NCBI GenBank assembly: GCA_015680685.1
Contig: MNCI01004590.1
Span: forward strand, 35,135-99,134
Length of the DNA stretch: 64,000 nucleotides
DNA from: Gnetum montanum
Taxonomy: Eukaryota; Streptophyta; Gnetopsida; Gnetales; Gnetaceae
Direction: 5' to 3'
A program made the position numbers and the translations under genes. Shown piece by piece: positions 10,681-22,335 of the stretch. The first letter of the stretch is position 1; each line of letters starts with the position of its first letter. Under the pieces are notes generated by a model. It searched no databases and was not told the origin of the DNA. It saw only the letters and a list, made by a program, of their open reading frames with translations.

Positions 10681-11021
10681 GTGCAAGAAAAATTTGAAAT
10701 TCCCACCAATTCCAACAACCCACTTTCCCACTTAATTAAAGCTCATTTAATTTTCATCAACATACAATTGACTGATTCAAATTCCACTATTTGGTTGTTT
10801 AAATTAATTTATGATTATGTGGTTATCTAAACCACCACTTCCACTTACACACATCACAAGTAATGATTACTTGAGTTAATGTAAAATTGATATGTAAACT
10901 AACACTATAATGTATACATAATTTATTATACCATATAGACATGCCTAGATATATGTATAGGATATACATACATATTAGGATTAGATATTATATAAGTATG
11001 TATATATTAATATATTATACA
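10681..11021. other. Unassigned sequence up to the TG microsatellite
   Basis: AT-rich, with no reading frame or retroelement similarity recognised. It ends in ATATAT-rich DNA leading into the TG run. Confidence 0.3.
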
Positions 11022-11045
11022 TGTGTGTGTGTGTGTGTGTGTGTG
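11022..11045. repeat. (TG)12 microsatellite
   Basis: Twelve perfect TG units. They lie at the 3' truncation point of the neighbouring integrase gene and add an artificial His-Thr run to the end of the minus-strand frame. Confidence 0.95.
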
Positions 11046-12480
11046 GGATGGGCGATGGGGAGATGATTGCCTAAAGTAATGTTTTGTAGAATCCACTCCA
11101 CTTAATGTGGAAAACTTGTATGTACCTTTCGATAATTGTCTCTTAATCAAAAATGGACCCATCCATATTTCCAAAAATTTATTTGGCTTTTTGATATTCC
11201 ATAATAATACAAGCTCACCAATTTTAAAATTTCTTTTTAAAGCCTTTCTATTAAACCATCTTTTAACTTGAGAAGCATTTTTTGATAAATTATCCTTAGC
11301 TCTATCCATTTTGGCTTCTCTTTTAATAAGCAAGGTCATGAAACTTCTATCCTTATTGGTTTTCTCACTATACTTTTGTACAAAATTAGAGGTTGAACTT
11401 ATAATCTTGTTTGTAACTCTTGCAAGAAAACCATAGATAAATTTATAAGTTGACATTCCAATAGCCTTTTTAAATCTAATATGGTTAGTCCATAGTAAAA
11501 ATTGCACATACTCAATCCAATTTCCTAGATTCCCTTCCATCAACTTTTTGATGTAGGAAATAAGCTTTTTATTTATAGATTCAGCTAAGCCATTCCCTTG
11601 AGGATAATAATTTGAAAAAGAAAATAGAAATATGGATTTCTCTTATGCCCATGTTATAAATTCTTCAAATTGAAAAGTAGGTCCATTATTGGATACCAAT
11701 ACTTTAGGCAGACCAAAATGACTTAGAATTTGTTCTTCTAAAAACTTAATTATGTTTGATGCTAAAAATTTTCTTAGAGCTTTTTCTTTAGATCATTTAG
11801 TGAAGTAATCAGTGGCTATAAGAATAAACATTATGTCCAACTCTTGAAGGAGTAATTGTGCCAATAGAATCTAAGCTCCATTACTGAAATGGTCTATCCA
11901 CAATTACTATTTTAAGGGATCTCTATCATTTTTTATCTTTGATCCATGACTTTGACATGTGTAACATCTTTGAATCATTGAGCTAATATCTTGATACACA
12001 CTAGGCCAATAAAAATCATAGTGGATTATATGTTGCATGGTCGACTTAGGAGACTCATAAAATAAATTAGAATGATCATGAATTATTCTAGAATAGGATT
12101 GATTTGATCATTATGAAAACATTTCAAAAAAATCCCTCTAAATTCCTTTCTATATGAGATTCTATCTTTAATCACAAATTTATTTAATTTTTTTGAAGAA
12201 ATCTCTCTTTTGACTTTCAATTAAGTTATTTGAAACCTTTCATGTATTAAGGAATTCTAGAATTTCATCATACCAATTTCCTTCATGAGCCTTAAGCACA
12301 CATGCTTCATTTTCTATTACTATTAAGTTGGTTAATTCCATTCCTTTAATAGTTTTTCATATTTCCAATGAAAATGTCAAACCTTAAAGCTTTATAAGAA
12401 ATTTTCTTTTCTAAACCCAATTTCATTTTGAGCCAAGAATTGTTTGATCATAGACTCTATTAGCATAATATGAACCAATG
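11046..12480 (-). pseudogene. Integrase
   Basis: Would join element cDNA to host DNA. Seen on the minus strand: the first catalytic Asp in an ATDYFTK segment near 11830, an SNNG where SDNG is expected near 11690 (second Asp replaced by Asn), and the Glu in GNGLAES near 11590. An intact 178-codon frame (11543-11007) covers the C-terminal domain, including KIGELVLLW and WMGPFLIK segments. Its last residues are read from the TG microsatellite. Upstream parts carry stops. It is inactive as it stands. Confidence 0.8.
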
Positions 12481-13706
12481 AGCTTTCCAAGTAAAATTTG
12501 AAATGCTAAAGTGCTTTAATAAATGTGAATTCCTATTTCTCTAAGTGTGAATAATTTAATTTTGAACCTTTCAGTTGATACCCAAAAAATTCATTCTGTT
12601 CATCTTGACCTTCATCTTTTTAAGTTAAAATAGCAACAATTAAATCATTGGAAACAAAAGCATATAACAAAAAATCTTCCTTCAATTTTAGTTTTACCAA
12701 GTATGAAGCCTTTTGAATAGCCTTTTTAATTTTTTGCTAAATCTCTTTTTGATTCTAGAGTTTTCTTTACCAGGACATCTTTCTTTAGCATATAAATCAA
12801 AGGTTTAGTAATTTCAATGAATCCTAGGATAAATTTCTTAACAAAAATTATCTTTTCAAAGAAATATCTAAGAGAATTTTTATTCATTGGGTGTGTGATA
12901 TTTTTTACTACTTGGATTCTTGTGTTATTTATAGCAATTCCTTCTTTATAGATTACATGACCTAAAAAACTTCCAGACTTAACTTTGAGGATACATTTCT
13001 TATGATTTAATGAAATACCATACTCACAACATCTATTAAAAATTTATTGGAGATGACCAATATGATCTTCTTTCCTTTTTGAATAGATGGTGATATCATC
13101 CAAATAAACCATAATGAACTTTCTTATTAAACCTTTAAAGGCTAAATTCATTGCTCTTTGAAAAGTAACTCCAGCATTTGAAAATCCAAATGGCATTCTT
13201 TGGTAAATGAAATTTTTCCACTTGGTGATAAATTTTGTTTTATATTTATTACCCTTATCTACCATTATCTGATTATAGCCTAAAAAACCATCTAGAAAAG
13301 AATATACTTGACAACTTGAAACTTTGATCAACATTTCATCAATTTCTTTCTCAGAGGCTTCATTCAAATTTCTGAAATCCATACAAAGGCTAATATCACC
13401 ATTATTTTTTCTTACTAGAACAAGGTTAGCAAGCCATGTTGAATATTGGACTAGATATATAATTTGGGCTTGCAACAACTTCTTAATCTTGGCTTCCATG
13501 GTTGTTTCAAATGATGAATTGAATTTTCTTTGTTTTTGTGTAACTGTCTTACAACCGTTTACCAAAGGAACTTTATGGATCATCACATCTGGTCTAAAAG
13601 CTTTAAGATCATCATAAGACCAAGCAGAATTTTTCAAATTATTTTTCTGGAGTAATAATAAATTTTTCTTAAAGATTGAATCCTTTTCCTTTGTGAAATT
13701 TAACAT
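12400..13706 (-). pseudogene. Reverse transcriptase and gypsy RNase H
   Basis: An open 220-codon frame (13706-13044) covers the RT fingers and palm: a CMDFRNLNEAS segment, the first catalytic Asp in FLDGFLGYNQ, RMPFGFSNAGVTFQRAM, and the YLDD motif in MVYLDDITIYS. The thumb and connection (GHVIYKEGI; PMNKNSLRYF) follow to about 12850 with stops and frameshifts. The normal RNase H (FLLYAFVSNDL; GYQLKGSKLNYSHLEK) follows to about 12400. All RT catalytic Asp residues in the open part are present. Confidence 0.85.
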
Positions 13707-13974
13707 CTACAGTATCTCAGTAGATCCAAGATTTATTGTTTCATAAACTTGATCATCTAAATTTTGTATATCTTTTCCGATAAGAAAATTTTTTTCTAAA
13801 CTCATGTTCATAATCAATCACCTTTTTAGGAATGGAATTTATCTTAAAAATTCACATTGTTTTAGGTATGATTTGACTTTTGAATTCTTTCTTATTTCTC
13901 AAGAATCTAAGCAATTAATCATCATCTTTGAATACTTGAAAATGTTTTATGTTATCTGGTACTAATGGCTAATG

Positions 13975-14508
13975 TTCATTCTCTATTGCTACCTCTTCGT
14001 ACTTTTCTATCTTTTTCGCATCTAATGTTGAAGTTTCCTTTGCTAAATCATCAGCTATATAATTATCTTCCCCACTTATATGCTCTATTTTATAGTGATG
14101 AAATTGATCCAACATTGTATAAACAAGTTGTTTATAAGGCCGCAAGAATGAACTTTTGACTACACAATTTCTTTTGACTTGTTCACAAACCAATCTAGAA
14201 TCTTCATTTATGATGATTACCTTGATTTCTTTTTCAAATGTTGCTTTAATTTCAATACCCAAGGCTTCATATTCAACCTTATTGTTAGTACAAGGGAAAG
14301 ATAGATGAATTTCCCTTAAATTTTTTGGGGAATCATCTTTTACTACAACTATTCTAGCTCTTGCATCTTTGAAGTTACAAGAACCATCAAAGTATAATTC
14401 CCACTTGTTTTCATCTTGAGATTCCTCTTTCTCAGAGTTACAAACTTCTTTAAAGTGTACAAATTTTGGTTTCAAAGGCTTTTCTTTCAACAACTTTGTT
14501 TTTTCCAT
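13975..14508 (-). pseudogene. Extra RNase H (archaeal-type-like) upstream of RT
   Basis: The 179-codon open frame 14508-13969 contains a complete RNase H I signature: Asp in LYFDGSC, Glu in NNKVEYEAL, Asp in NEDSRLV (usually GDS) and the terminal Asp in NYIADDLAKE. It follows the protease and precedes RT, while a second, gypsy-type RNase H lies after RT at about 12760-12400. The NNxVEYEAL and GDSxLV pattern is that of the archaeal-type RNase H captured by several plant retroelements. It would degrade the RNA strand of the RNA-DNA hybrid or replace the other domain. The DEDD set is intact. The family call rests on motifs only. Confidence 0.75.
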
Positions 14509-14639
14509 TCAAAGTTACATTTTCCATCATCAAAGGCTCACTATATATGTATATTTGATTCATCTTCCCTTTTCAAGGTAGCCACATATGAGAATAATAC
14601 ATTGATATGTAACCTAAGAAATCCTTCTCCAACTTCTAC

Positions 14640-14910
14640 TCAACAAAAGACTATGTGAATTTTGTATATCTACCACTTGAATAGTTGCTCTAATTTTTAT
14701 ATGAGGTTCAAAAGTGATTTCCAATAAAATGTAGGGCAATTGACCCATAATCTTCACTCTACTTTTGTCCACTTGGACTATCTTTTTATTGAACTACTTG
14801 GGAATTAAACCAACTGTTTTACATATAAACAATGATATAATAGTAGAGGTAGCTCTAGAATGGACCAAACAATTATGAAGATATTTATCCTTTAATTTTA
14901 TTATCAAAAG
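14640..14910 (-). pseudogene. Aspartic protease
   Basis: Minus reading near 14895-14650 gives a retropepsin-like pattern: an HSRATSTI segment in the place of DSGASTTI, then ICKTVGLIPK, KIVQVDKSRVKIMGQLP and ATIQVVDIQ. The catalytic Asp is replaced by His, and stops interrupt the frame. It would process the Gag-Pol polyprotein. Confidence 0.6.
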
Positions 14911-15050
14911 AAAAGAAGGAGCTTCCTTGTTAGGAGTACAACCATAACTAGCTTTTGCTGTCTTATCAACATTAGATACATAGCTTAACTCTAACTCTTC
15001 AACTATTTTTTTACCTTTAATGAAATCTAAATCCTTTCTTCACTAATCCA

Positions 15051-15473
15051 CTATCTGTAACAATTGATATATACTAATATTAATCCCAATATGTTAAGAT
15101 CTTCAACCAAATCATATTCTCCATTCAAATAAAAGTCTGGTTTCTTCATCCATTTATTAAAAGACTGATTTTGAGTAGTTTTCTCTACTTGATCTTCTTT
15201 ACTTTTATTTTTCTCTTTTCTATTTGTTTCAAAAACCTTCCTCTTAGTAGATGGATTAGAAATGACATTTGGAGTCCTGGAAGTAGTTAATATTTCTTTT
15301 AATCGCAGATTATAACCATTTTCTTCATTGTTATTACATTCCTCATCTGATGACAGATCCTCTTCTAAACTTAATAGAGAAGAGGTATCACTAGATCCAT
15401 TGTTAGAAGATTTACTTGCATAATGAACACTAGATAGTTCATTATCTAATTCAATATTAAGGAAGTTATACAT
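15051..15473 (-). pseudogene. Acidic linker between gag and protease
   Basis: An open 140-codon frame rich in Ser, Glu, Asp and Asn, with a Lys-rich second half (KRKVFETNRKEKNKSKED). No domain is recognised. Position and composition suit the end of gag or the gag-pol junction of this element. Confidence 0.5.
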
Positions 15474-15699
15474 AGCAAGATTATTTTCATACTTATCTTC
15501 TACTAACTTAGTATCTTAATGCTTATGTTTTCTATTTTTCTTTTCTTCCTTGATTTTAACTTTCACCAAAGCTTTTTTCTAGTTTCACTACTTTGTTGGA
15601 TAAGTCTTTCATTAATTGTCCCTTATCAGATTCTTTGCTTTCTAACTCTTACTATGTTTTAATATGATATGGCCTTGGTAATGCTTTAAGTTGAGTAAA

Positions 15700-16536
15700 A
15701 CATTGCACAAGAATCATAATTTTCTTCTTTTTTTTGAGTTTTGACAATTTCTTCATTGTTAAAGTTTGGCTATTTTTCTATTTGTATCGGTTCACTAAAG
15801 TAGTCATTCAATGTTAGCAAATTTGGAGTTCTCCTTAACTAGGTAGAAATATTGGAATTCATAGCCATAAGATAAGTATCTCTAAGAATTTCATCTGATG
15901 GTCTATATTGTCTTTGAAAGAGCCCACAAACATGTTGAAACTTAATATTAATATCTCTAACTGAATCTTTGACTCCTTTAGCTTGTTTTAGCTCATAATA
16001 TAGTTGTTTTTGATCCAATTGATTACTAAACTAGGCCAAGAAAAGACTTTTCGTATCATCCCAACTTGTGATACTATTGCTTGGCAAGTTTGAATACCAA
16101 CTCTAAGCCATATCCCTTAAATTTACCACAAATAACCTAAAAGCTTGATCTTGGTGTTGAACATTTGCATGAGCCAAAGCTAACTCAAATAGGTGAATAT
16201 ACTCTTTAGCCAAGTAAAATTTTCTAGGAATAAAAAGCTCAGGAAAATATTTGTAAACTACCTTAGGAATATCATTATAGTTTTGAAATTTCCTAATGCT
16301 GTAACTCTTGGACAAGGATTTTTCATCCTATTAGAATTCCTTTTGATTATTGAACTCTCATATCTCTTTGACTTTCTCTTTTGGACTAATAAACTAAATA
16401 GAAGAGGTGATCTTCTTATCCTTATGGTCTTTACTCCACTAATTGTCCCAAACTCAAGAACTTTTTTTTGTTCTTCTTCTGATGAATAATTAGTCTTATA
16501 GTCAAGAATTTCTTTGGAACCTTTAAAATCTTTCAA
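15700..16536 (-). pseudogene. Gag (retrotransposon gag domain)
   Basis: The minus strand reads a lysine-rich N-terminal part in the frame 16536-16258, then, after a frameshift near 16310, a retrotrans_gag-like domain: FPELFIPRKFYLAKEYIHLF, then AFRLFVVNLRDMA, a WYSNLPSNSITSWDD block, and DINIKFQHVCGLF. The last parts run to about 15850 with stops. It would form the virus-like particle. The frameshift and stops make it a relic. Confidence 0.7.
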
Positions 16537-18045
16537 ACTATTATTCTATTTGGTCATGAATACAAAATAGTATCTAATTTTTAAGCATGTCTAGCAACAA
16601 AAGAACTATTGGTGCCCTAGGACTATCAAACTTACAAACTTAGGTGATAAATTTTCCTACTTCTAGCATCAAAAGAACTGATGGTGACTATTTGGGACTA
16701 CCAACGTTATGGACCTTCAATCTTGTGACCTTTGGGATCATCTGATGCAAAGGTATTCTTCAAACAAGGTTTCGGTGCTTGCTAGTCTCTAGCAATAACA
16801 AGGCCCATATACCTTCAAATAGAATCAATGGTTATTAAATGAACTAAACGTGAGTATGTGTTTGTTGTTGTGAATGTTGAAATGGTTGAGTTATGTAGGA
16901 AATTGTAATTAGCTAGCATAAAAGAAATTTAGCTAACCTTGTCAAATACTATGAGTTATTGAAAGTTCCTATTTTGTCAAATCACTTAGTCTATATAGTC
17001 CCTATAGTACATTACTTGTAACAAATAAAATTTCCCAAAAATTTTTGAGCACAATTCTGCCAATCTACTCCTAATTTCCCTCAAAGAGAAAATTTCACAT
17101 GAAAACTAGAAATAGAGTGAGATTCAATGGATTTTAGAAAGAGAAAAGAGAAGAAAGAAAATTTGTATGGGATCTCAAACATTTAAGAAAGATAAATTGA
17201 CATGAGAAAACACTTTGTAATAAAGCTATTTCAATTTAATCTATTACAAATTATCCAAACCCTCTAAGCTCAACAAGAAATTTCATAAAAGATACTTTAA
17301 CTACCAAAATGCTTTGTAAATGACAAAGTACAAGCTTCTATTTGACTGGTTAAATATTGGTCAAGAATTGCACACAATAGAACTTCTAGAAAAATTTGAC
17401 AATTTCAAGATTGCAATATTAAGGTAATAAAATTTAAAAATAAAGAACCTTTTTTAGTCATCTAAAAGTATTAAAGTTTTTCTAAATTCTCTAGAATCAA
17501 ATAGGCAATTTCTATAAGACATTACTATTAAATTGCTCAAGATGCTTTTCTAACACAACATAAGCTCTTATTTAGCAAACCTTAATAGATGTCTAATATT
17601 GCGCTAAAATAGAGCTATAAAGACAACCTAGAAAAATCCCAAGATTAAATGCCAAGCAAGATACTATCTAAACCATTAGCTAAGTAACTAAAACCAAATG
17701 GAAAGAAATGAACCCATAGGATTAAAAAAACAACTAGCTAAATTGATGCCTTTAGTAAGTCATGCTTTACAAAAATTCTTCAAAGTTGCTAAAATCCTTC
17801 TCAAAATCCTCCTCCCTTTCTTCTACCTTTGAAGTCCCTTTTATAGTGATGATAGGGTAGTTACAACAACCATGATATGTTAAGGGTGTTACAAATATCT
17901 AGGGGATTAATTCATAACCACCCTCAGGAGCTATAACTTTTATGAGAAATTTAAGCCATAGTTGGCAAGTGTCTTGTCCAATAACTAACTTAAAAATCTC
18001 CTATTTTATTTTTCTTAATATTTTTGAGGCTTTATCCTTATTGTG
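16537..18045 (-). repeat. Probable leader and 5' LTR
   Basis: Non-coding on the minus strand upstream of gag. A clear CACTATAAAAGGG promoter box lies at 17839-17847. A TGATGTGCTCGAAAATGG start near 18045 is a candidate LTR edge. No second LTR copy is present, so boundaries are guesses. Confidence 0.4.
17838..17848 (-). promoter_or_regulatory. TATA box of the probable LTR
   Basis: The minus strand reads CTATAAAAGGG, the best plant TATA box in the window, about 1.3 kb upstream of gag. Confidence 0.6.
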
Positions 18046-19429
18046 AGCTCTCCATTTTCGAGCACATCAACCCTTATAATATCTCTTCGTATGGCGTAGA
18101 AATAATTGTATGCTTTTAAAGTAGAGATAACTCTAATTCAAGGTGCCTTCTTCAATTCCAGGTCACCAAAATATAATTGCAAGATAGTCAATCTATAGTT
18201 GTTCATATTTAATCATTATATTTTATTCTTCTTATTTTCATATCATGGTTTAATCTTATGATTATTTCTTTAGTCATGTTATAATTCCATACCAAAACCT
18301 TAATGCAAAACCATAATATTTTGGAAAATAATCGTGAGTGTTGGTGGAAATGAAAAATCACAATAGTAAACATGGCTAAAATACTGATGAGAAACCATGA
18401 TGTGCTTCTACATACTCCATCAACATTGCGTGTCTCTACAGGACAACAACCACTTGTTCATAGCTCTGTCTCTACCTCCATGTCCAGTGTGGTAGTGTAT
18501 AATCTTTGATTAATTTCTCAAATGTCACATTGCAACATGCAAGGTTGCAAAAAAAAAAAGGCACCATATTTGCTACCTATATGAGTGCCACCATAGATAG
18601 GTAATCCGCCACCAAGCCTTTGCAATTTCTACCATGATTTTCCATGATGTCCTCTACTAAGAAATCAGCATTGGTAATGAGGTAAGGATTACAAGGGTTT
18701 CAAGGATTTTATTGTCAAGGTATCCATGAATGAAGGAGACTTTTACAACTACAGGTGTTTTTATTTTTTATTTTGCAAATGTGTGATTTTAATGGCTATG
18801 GAAGCCATAGAACTAAAAGCATTAATGCTCAGATGAGCCCATTGCTATACAAAATGATCCCTGTGGCTTGTTTTAGATAGAATCTGTGATGCACATGGCC
18901 AACTTCTGCATTTCAGGCTGGGTTTCTAGTCGTGTTTTATGCCATGGATGCCAGATTTCATTTTGAAGAAGTAAGGGTTTGATTGTAAAAGTTGGTAGGT
19001 CTAGCACTTTTGGAGACCATTTGGTATTTCCTATAGTTGAAATTAGCACTAGGAACCATGCCATGGCCGCTAATTTCTTGGAAATCCATTACAACAACTT
19101 TGCATAAACACTTTGGATAAAATTTAATATTTTGATGAATGCTATTTTGGAAATTTTGGAATTGATTATTTAATTTTGAAAGTTTATCAACTTCTCTTTG
19201 AAATTTTATTAATTTCCTAACTAAAATATAAGCTACCTTACTTGGATATATTTCTCACATAAATCCAATATTCTTCTCCAATATTGCTTTGATGTTTTAA
19301 TTGAAATATCACCTTCAAAATCGTTGCCTTGTATTTGGTATTTGGTAGGATAGCTTCAAATATACTTTTATAAAACCAAAGTATCATAAATTTATCAACT
19401 TTTTAAAAGGCTACCAAGGATCATCACTA
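18046..19429. other. Unassigned sequence, possibly including the copia 5' end
   Basis: No reading frame with a recognised motif. The part 18400-19080 is less AT-rich than its surroundings and holds a 63-codon minus frame (19064-18873) of unknown meaning. A copia 5' LTR and primer site would be expected before 19430, but I could not delimit them. Confidence 0.3.
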
Positions 19430-19679
19430 CTCCATAATAATGGTGAGAATGTGACAATGCTAGGAAATAGTTAAAAAAAAGTTTTAAATTCATCCAATAT
19501 TTTGAAGTTTTCATGAGATTACAAATCAAAGAATATGAAATAAAGAAGAATAACAATTTGAGTCTCATGATGAAGGGTGGGATAATCCCTAATTAGAGTA
19601 CAAGAAAATCTTGGGAAATCAACAATTATAGCAAATACTCTATAAACAAAAATTTGATGCCCTGAAAATTAGAAGAAAT

Positions 19680-20275
19680 GAAAGTGTTGAAAACTTCTTT
19701 ATTAGAATGTATCACAACTTATGAAAACTAGATGAATATGTCTATGCATATATAATATGAAAAAGGTTTATAAATTTATTCAAGTTCTCTACATAGATCC
19801 AATATTTGAAAACATGATGGAAAACATTACTCTTTCAAAGGACTTCAACATCCTTAGTATCAATGAATTAGTTTCTCAAGTCAAAACCCTAGAAATTATG
19901 AAGAATAATAAACAATATAGTAAAGATGATCAAACCTACATAACTAACTAAAGAGGAAGATATAGGCAAGAAAGATTAAAAGGGATAGGAAGATTTAATT
20001 ATCAAAATAGTGATCAAGAAACAAACTCAAAAAAATGGTTAAAATACAAGAGAAAGATAAAGAGGTTTAGCTAGAGGAAGAGGCAAATGGAATCAATCTA
20101 AAAGACAAAGACAAGGTCAAGACTCGATACCATATTGTATCTTTTGCAAAAGCAAAGGTCATACCTTCAACCAATGCTAGACCAGAATTGGTTTTGAAAT
20201 AATAACTGGACAATGTTCACAAATAGAACAAGATACTTCCTCATCATCTCAAAATGATGCTCAAGAATAAAGACA
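19680..20275 (+). pseudogene. Copia Gag with zinc knuckle
   Basis: The reading around 19690-19900 matches the UBN2-type copia gag pattern: VENFFIRMYHNL, KFIQVLYIDPIFENMMENI, LSINELVSQVKTLE. An intact CX2CX4HX4C zinc knuckle (CIFCKSKGHTFNQC) is encoded at about 20137-20180. It would form the particle and bind element RNA. Frames are broken between the two parts. Confidence 0.75.
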
Positions 20276-20800
20276 AAGAAATTATCCTTTAATTCAATTT
20301 TAAAAAAATAAAAAAATATTACTAGATTGTAGAAAATGGGTCCTCCAATTACATGACACCCTATAAAAATTATCTTCTAAATTACAAAAAAAAACAATAG
20401 TTTTGGTAATGTCAAAATTGAAGATGGAAATACTTAGTAATAAAAGGAATAGGAGATTCTGTAGTTAAATTAAAAAATTGACAAAAATCACCATTTCTAA
20501 TGTGAATTATTTTCCTAATCTTTCTAACCCTCTCATCTATATTGGACAAGTGTCTAATGGAGGAAATAGTAGAGTTTCAAGAGCAATTTCTATATTATCA
20601 ACAAATCCAACGATGAAGATATCATGAAAATTAAAGCTTTGAATAATAGAATATATTGCCTTGAATATGACCATCTCAATGATAAAGGGGACATCATAAG
20701 CAACTATACTAAAGAAAAGCATGTCCTCATAACAAAATCTAATCAAATATATTCCTCAAAATAAATTTAAGACTTTCATATAAGAAAATCAAATTAATTC
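20276..20800 (+). pseudogene. Copia protease region (decayed)
   Basis: Lies between the zinc knuckle and integrase, where copia protease belongs. A LLDCRKWVLQLHDT-like reading near 20320 could be the degraded active-site region, but the Asp-Ser/Thr-Gly triad is not clear. Confidence 0.35.
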
Positions 20801-21240
20801 TTTTTACAACTCTCACATGATAAAGAAGAAAAAACCTTTTAATCTTCCCAACCTAGATCTTGTTGGAGTAATGTCCATTATTTCAATCGAAGGGGAAAAT
20901 TATTATATGATCATAGTAGATGACTACTCAAGATACACTTATACTTACAATCTAAAGCAAAAAGATCAGGCCATTAAATATGTTGAAACTTTCCACAAAA
21001 TAATTAAAAATTCCATGAATGTTAAGATTAAGGCCATCAAATTAGACAAAGGAGGTGAATTCACACATAAATAATTTGACAAGTTTTGTAAAGAAAATGG
21101 TATCTTTCATTATACCACATGTGGATATAGCCCCTAGTCAAATAGTGTAGCTAAAATAAACAATAGAATAATACAAGACATGGCAAGATGCTTACTAAAG
21201 CATGTCTCATTGCCTAACCAATATTGAAGTATGATCATCA
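20801..21240 (+). pseudogene. Copia integrase core
   Basis: The open 85-codon frame 20817-21074 carries DLVGVMSI with the first Asp of the catalytic triad, IIVDDYSRYTY, and KLDKGGEF with the second Asp segment (usually SDNGGEF). The sequence after a stop at 21072 reads GIFHYTTCGYSP and then a SNSVAKINNRI block in place of the Glu-containing NGVAERKNR. The core is truncated soon after by a local rearrangement. Confidence 0.8.
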
Positions 21241-21249
21241 TAGCTACTT

Positions 21250-21394
21250 GTTAGATTTCTAATTGAATCATTACCAAAAGCAATGAAGATAGATCTCAAT
21301 ATGAAGTTCTATGTATAGACCATACTTCATATTGAGATTTCAAATTGAAGTTAGATTTCAATATGAAGTTAGATTTCTAATTGAATCATTACCA
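21250..21394 (+). repeat. Direct repeat enclosing a hairpin
   Basis: An identical 27-bp sequence occurs at 21250-21276 and 21368-21394. Between them lies a perfect 15-bp inverted repeat, ATCTCAATATGAAGT at 21293-21307 and its complement at 21324-21338, with a 16-base loop. It sits where the integrase-to-RT linker should be, so it replaced or disrupted coding sequence. Confidence 0.85.
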
Positions 21395-21409
21395 TCAAGC
21401 TCATTCTCT

Positions 21410-22335
21410 TCATAGCAACACATAAAGATCTAAAGGTTCAATAAATGGATGTCAACTCAACATTTGTAAATGGATACACCAAAGAAGAAGTATACATCTA
21501 CAAGCCTAAAGGTTATGCTACCAAAGGAAAATAGAACAAAGTATGAAAACTCAACAAAGCTCTATATGACCTAAATCAAGTACCCAAGGTTTAGTTCCAG
21601 AGAATTAATGACTATCTCATTATAAAAAGAATTATCAAAATTCCACGTTTAAATCAACATTATATTTTAAGAAGAACATATATGAATTGATCATCATATC
21701 GCTATATGTGGATGATATTATCTTTATTTTCACCAATAAAAGGCTAGTAAAAGATTTCAAGAATGATATAAAAACTAAATTTGACATGAAGGATCTTGGA
21801 TAACTCAAATACTTTGTAGGAATTGAAGTGAACCAGGAAGAGGAGGGAATCAAGATTCATTAAATCAAATATATAAATTACATCATTGAAAAATTCAGTC
21901 TAAAGAATGAGAATTCAATCAACAATCATTTACTATACAATTTAAAGTTAACTAGCAAAGATAAAAATCCTCTCATAGATGCAATCATGTATAGAACCAT
22001 GATTGAATTACTTCAATTTCATTGCCATACTAGATTGGATTTTGAGTATGTAACAACATACTTATCAAAATTCATGTAGCAACCAAGATCATCTCACGTG
22101 AGAACACTTATGCATCTCCTCTAGTATGTAAAAGTAACTTGCAACTTTGGGATCCAATTCAATAAAGAAGACAATAAGCTTCATGCATATTCAAATGTTA
22201 ATTAAGCAGGAGAGAATGATGATAGAAAATTTGCATCATGAGCTCTCATTATGCATCAAAAAATTCAATATACTAGAATTCAAAGAAATAATTATCCATT
22301 AGCTTATCCACTTATGAAGCAAAATTTATTGTCAT
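21410..22335 (+). pseudogene. Copia RT and 5' half of RNase H
   Basis: Reads a copia RT: MDVNSTFVNGYTKEEVY, KLNKALYDLNQVPKV (usually KALYGLKQAPRAW), then SLYVDDIIFIFTN with the YVDD catalytic motif at about 21700-21715 and KFDMKDLG. RNase H starts near 22180 and stops at YEAKFIVI (22335). Stops and frameshifts occur throughout. Confidence 0.8.
22331..22335. repeat. Left target-site copy of element 3 (GTCAT)
   Basis: Five bases before the LTR start at 22336. The right copy is TTCAT at 34185-34189, one mismatch. Removing element 3 and one copy rejoins the copia RNase H reading. Confidence 0.85.

Larger units (their letters stand above)
11046..18045 (-). mobile_element. Ty3/gypsy element with an extra RNase H before RT
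   Basis: Minus-strand order from high to low coordinate: LTR/leader with a TATA box near 17839, gag (16536-15700), an acidic linker (15473-15051), protease (about 14910-14640), an extra RNase H (14460-13975), RT (13706-12900), the normal gypsy RNase H (about 12760-12400) and integrase (12480-11046). The 3' end after integrase is lost at the TG microsatellite and no 3' LTR was found. Sequence character differs from the Athila-like family, and no segment is shared. The order PR-RNase H-RT-RNase H-IN differs from the usual single RNase H after RT. I recall similar polyproteins from other plants, so it is probably a known but less-discussed lineage. Confidence 0.8.
19430..22335 (+). mobile_element. 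Ty1/copia element, part 1 (up to the break in RNase H)
   Basis: Order gag, zinc knuckle, integrase, RT, RNase H on the plus strand, which is the Ty1/copia order. The sequence stops in the RNase H motif YEAKFIVI at 22335, where element 3 begins, and continues at 34190 after that element. Many stops and frameshifts are present. Confidence 0.85.

Noticed and set aside
11007-11040. His-Thr repeat tail as a protein feature
   Set aside because: It is a translation of the (TG)12 microsatellite at the truncated end of the integrase frame.
13324-13617. 97-codon plus-strand frame
   Set aside because: It lies opposite the open RT frame on the minus strand, which has clear catalytic motifs.
18873-19064. 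63-codon minus frame as a gene
   Set aside because: Short, without a recognised motif or conserved partner in the window; not enough support.
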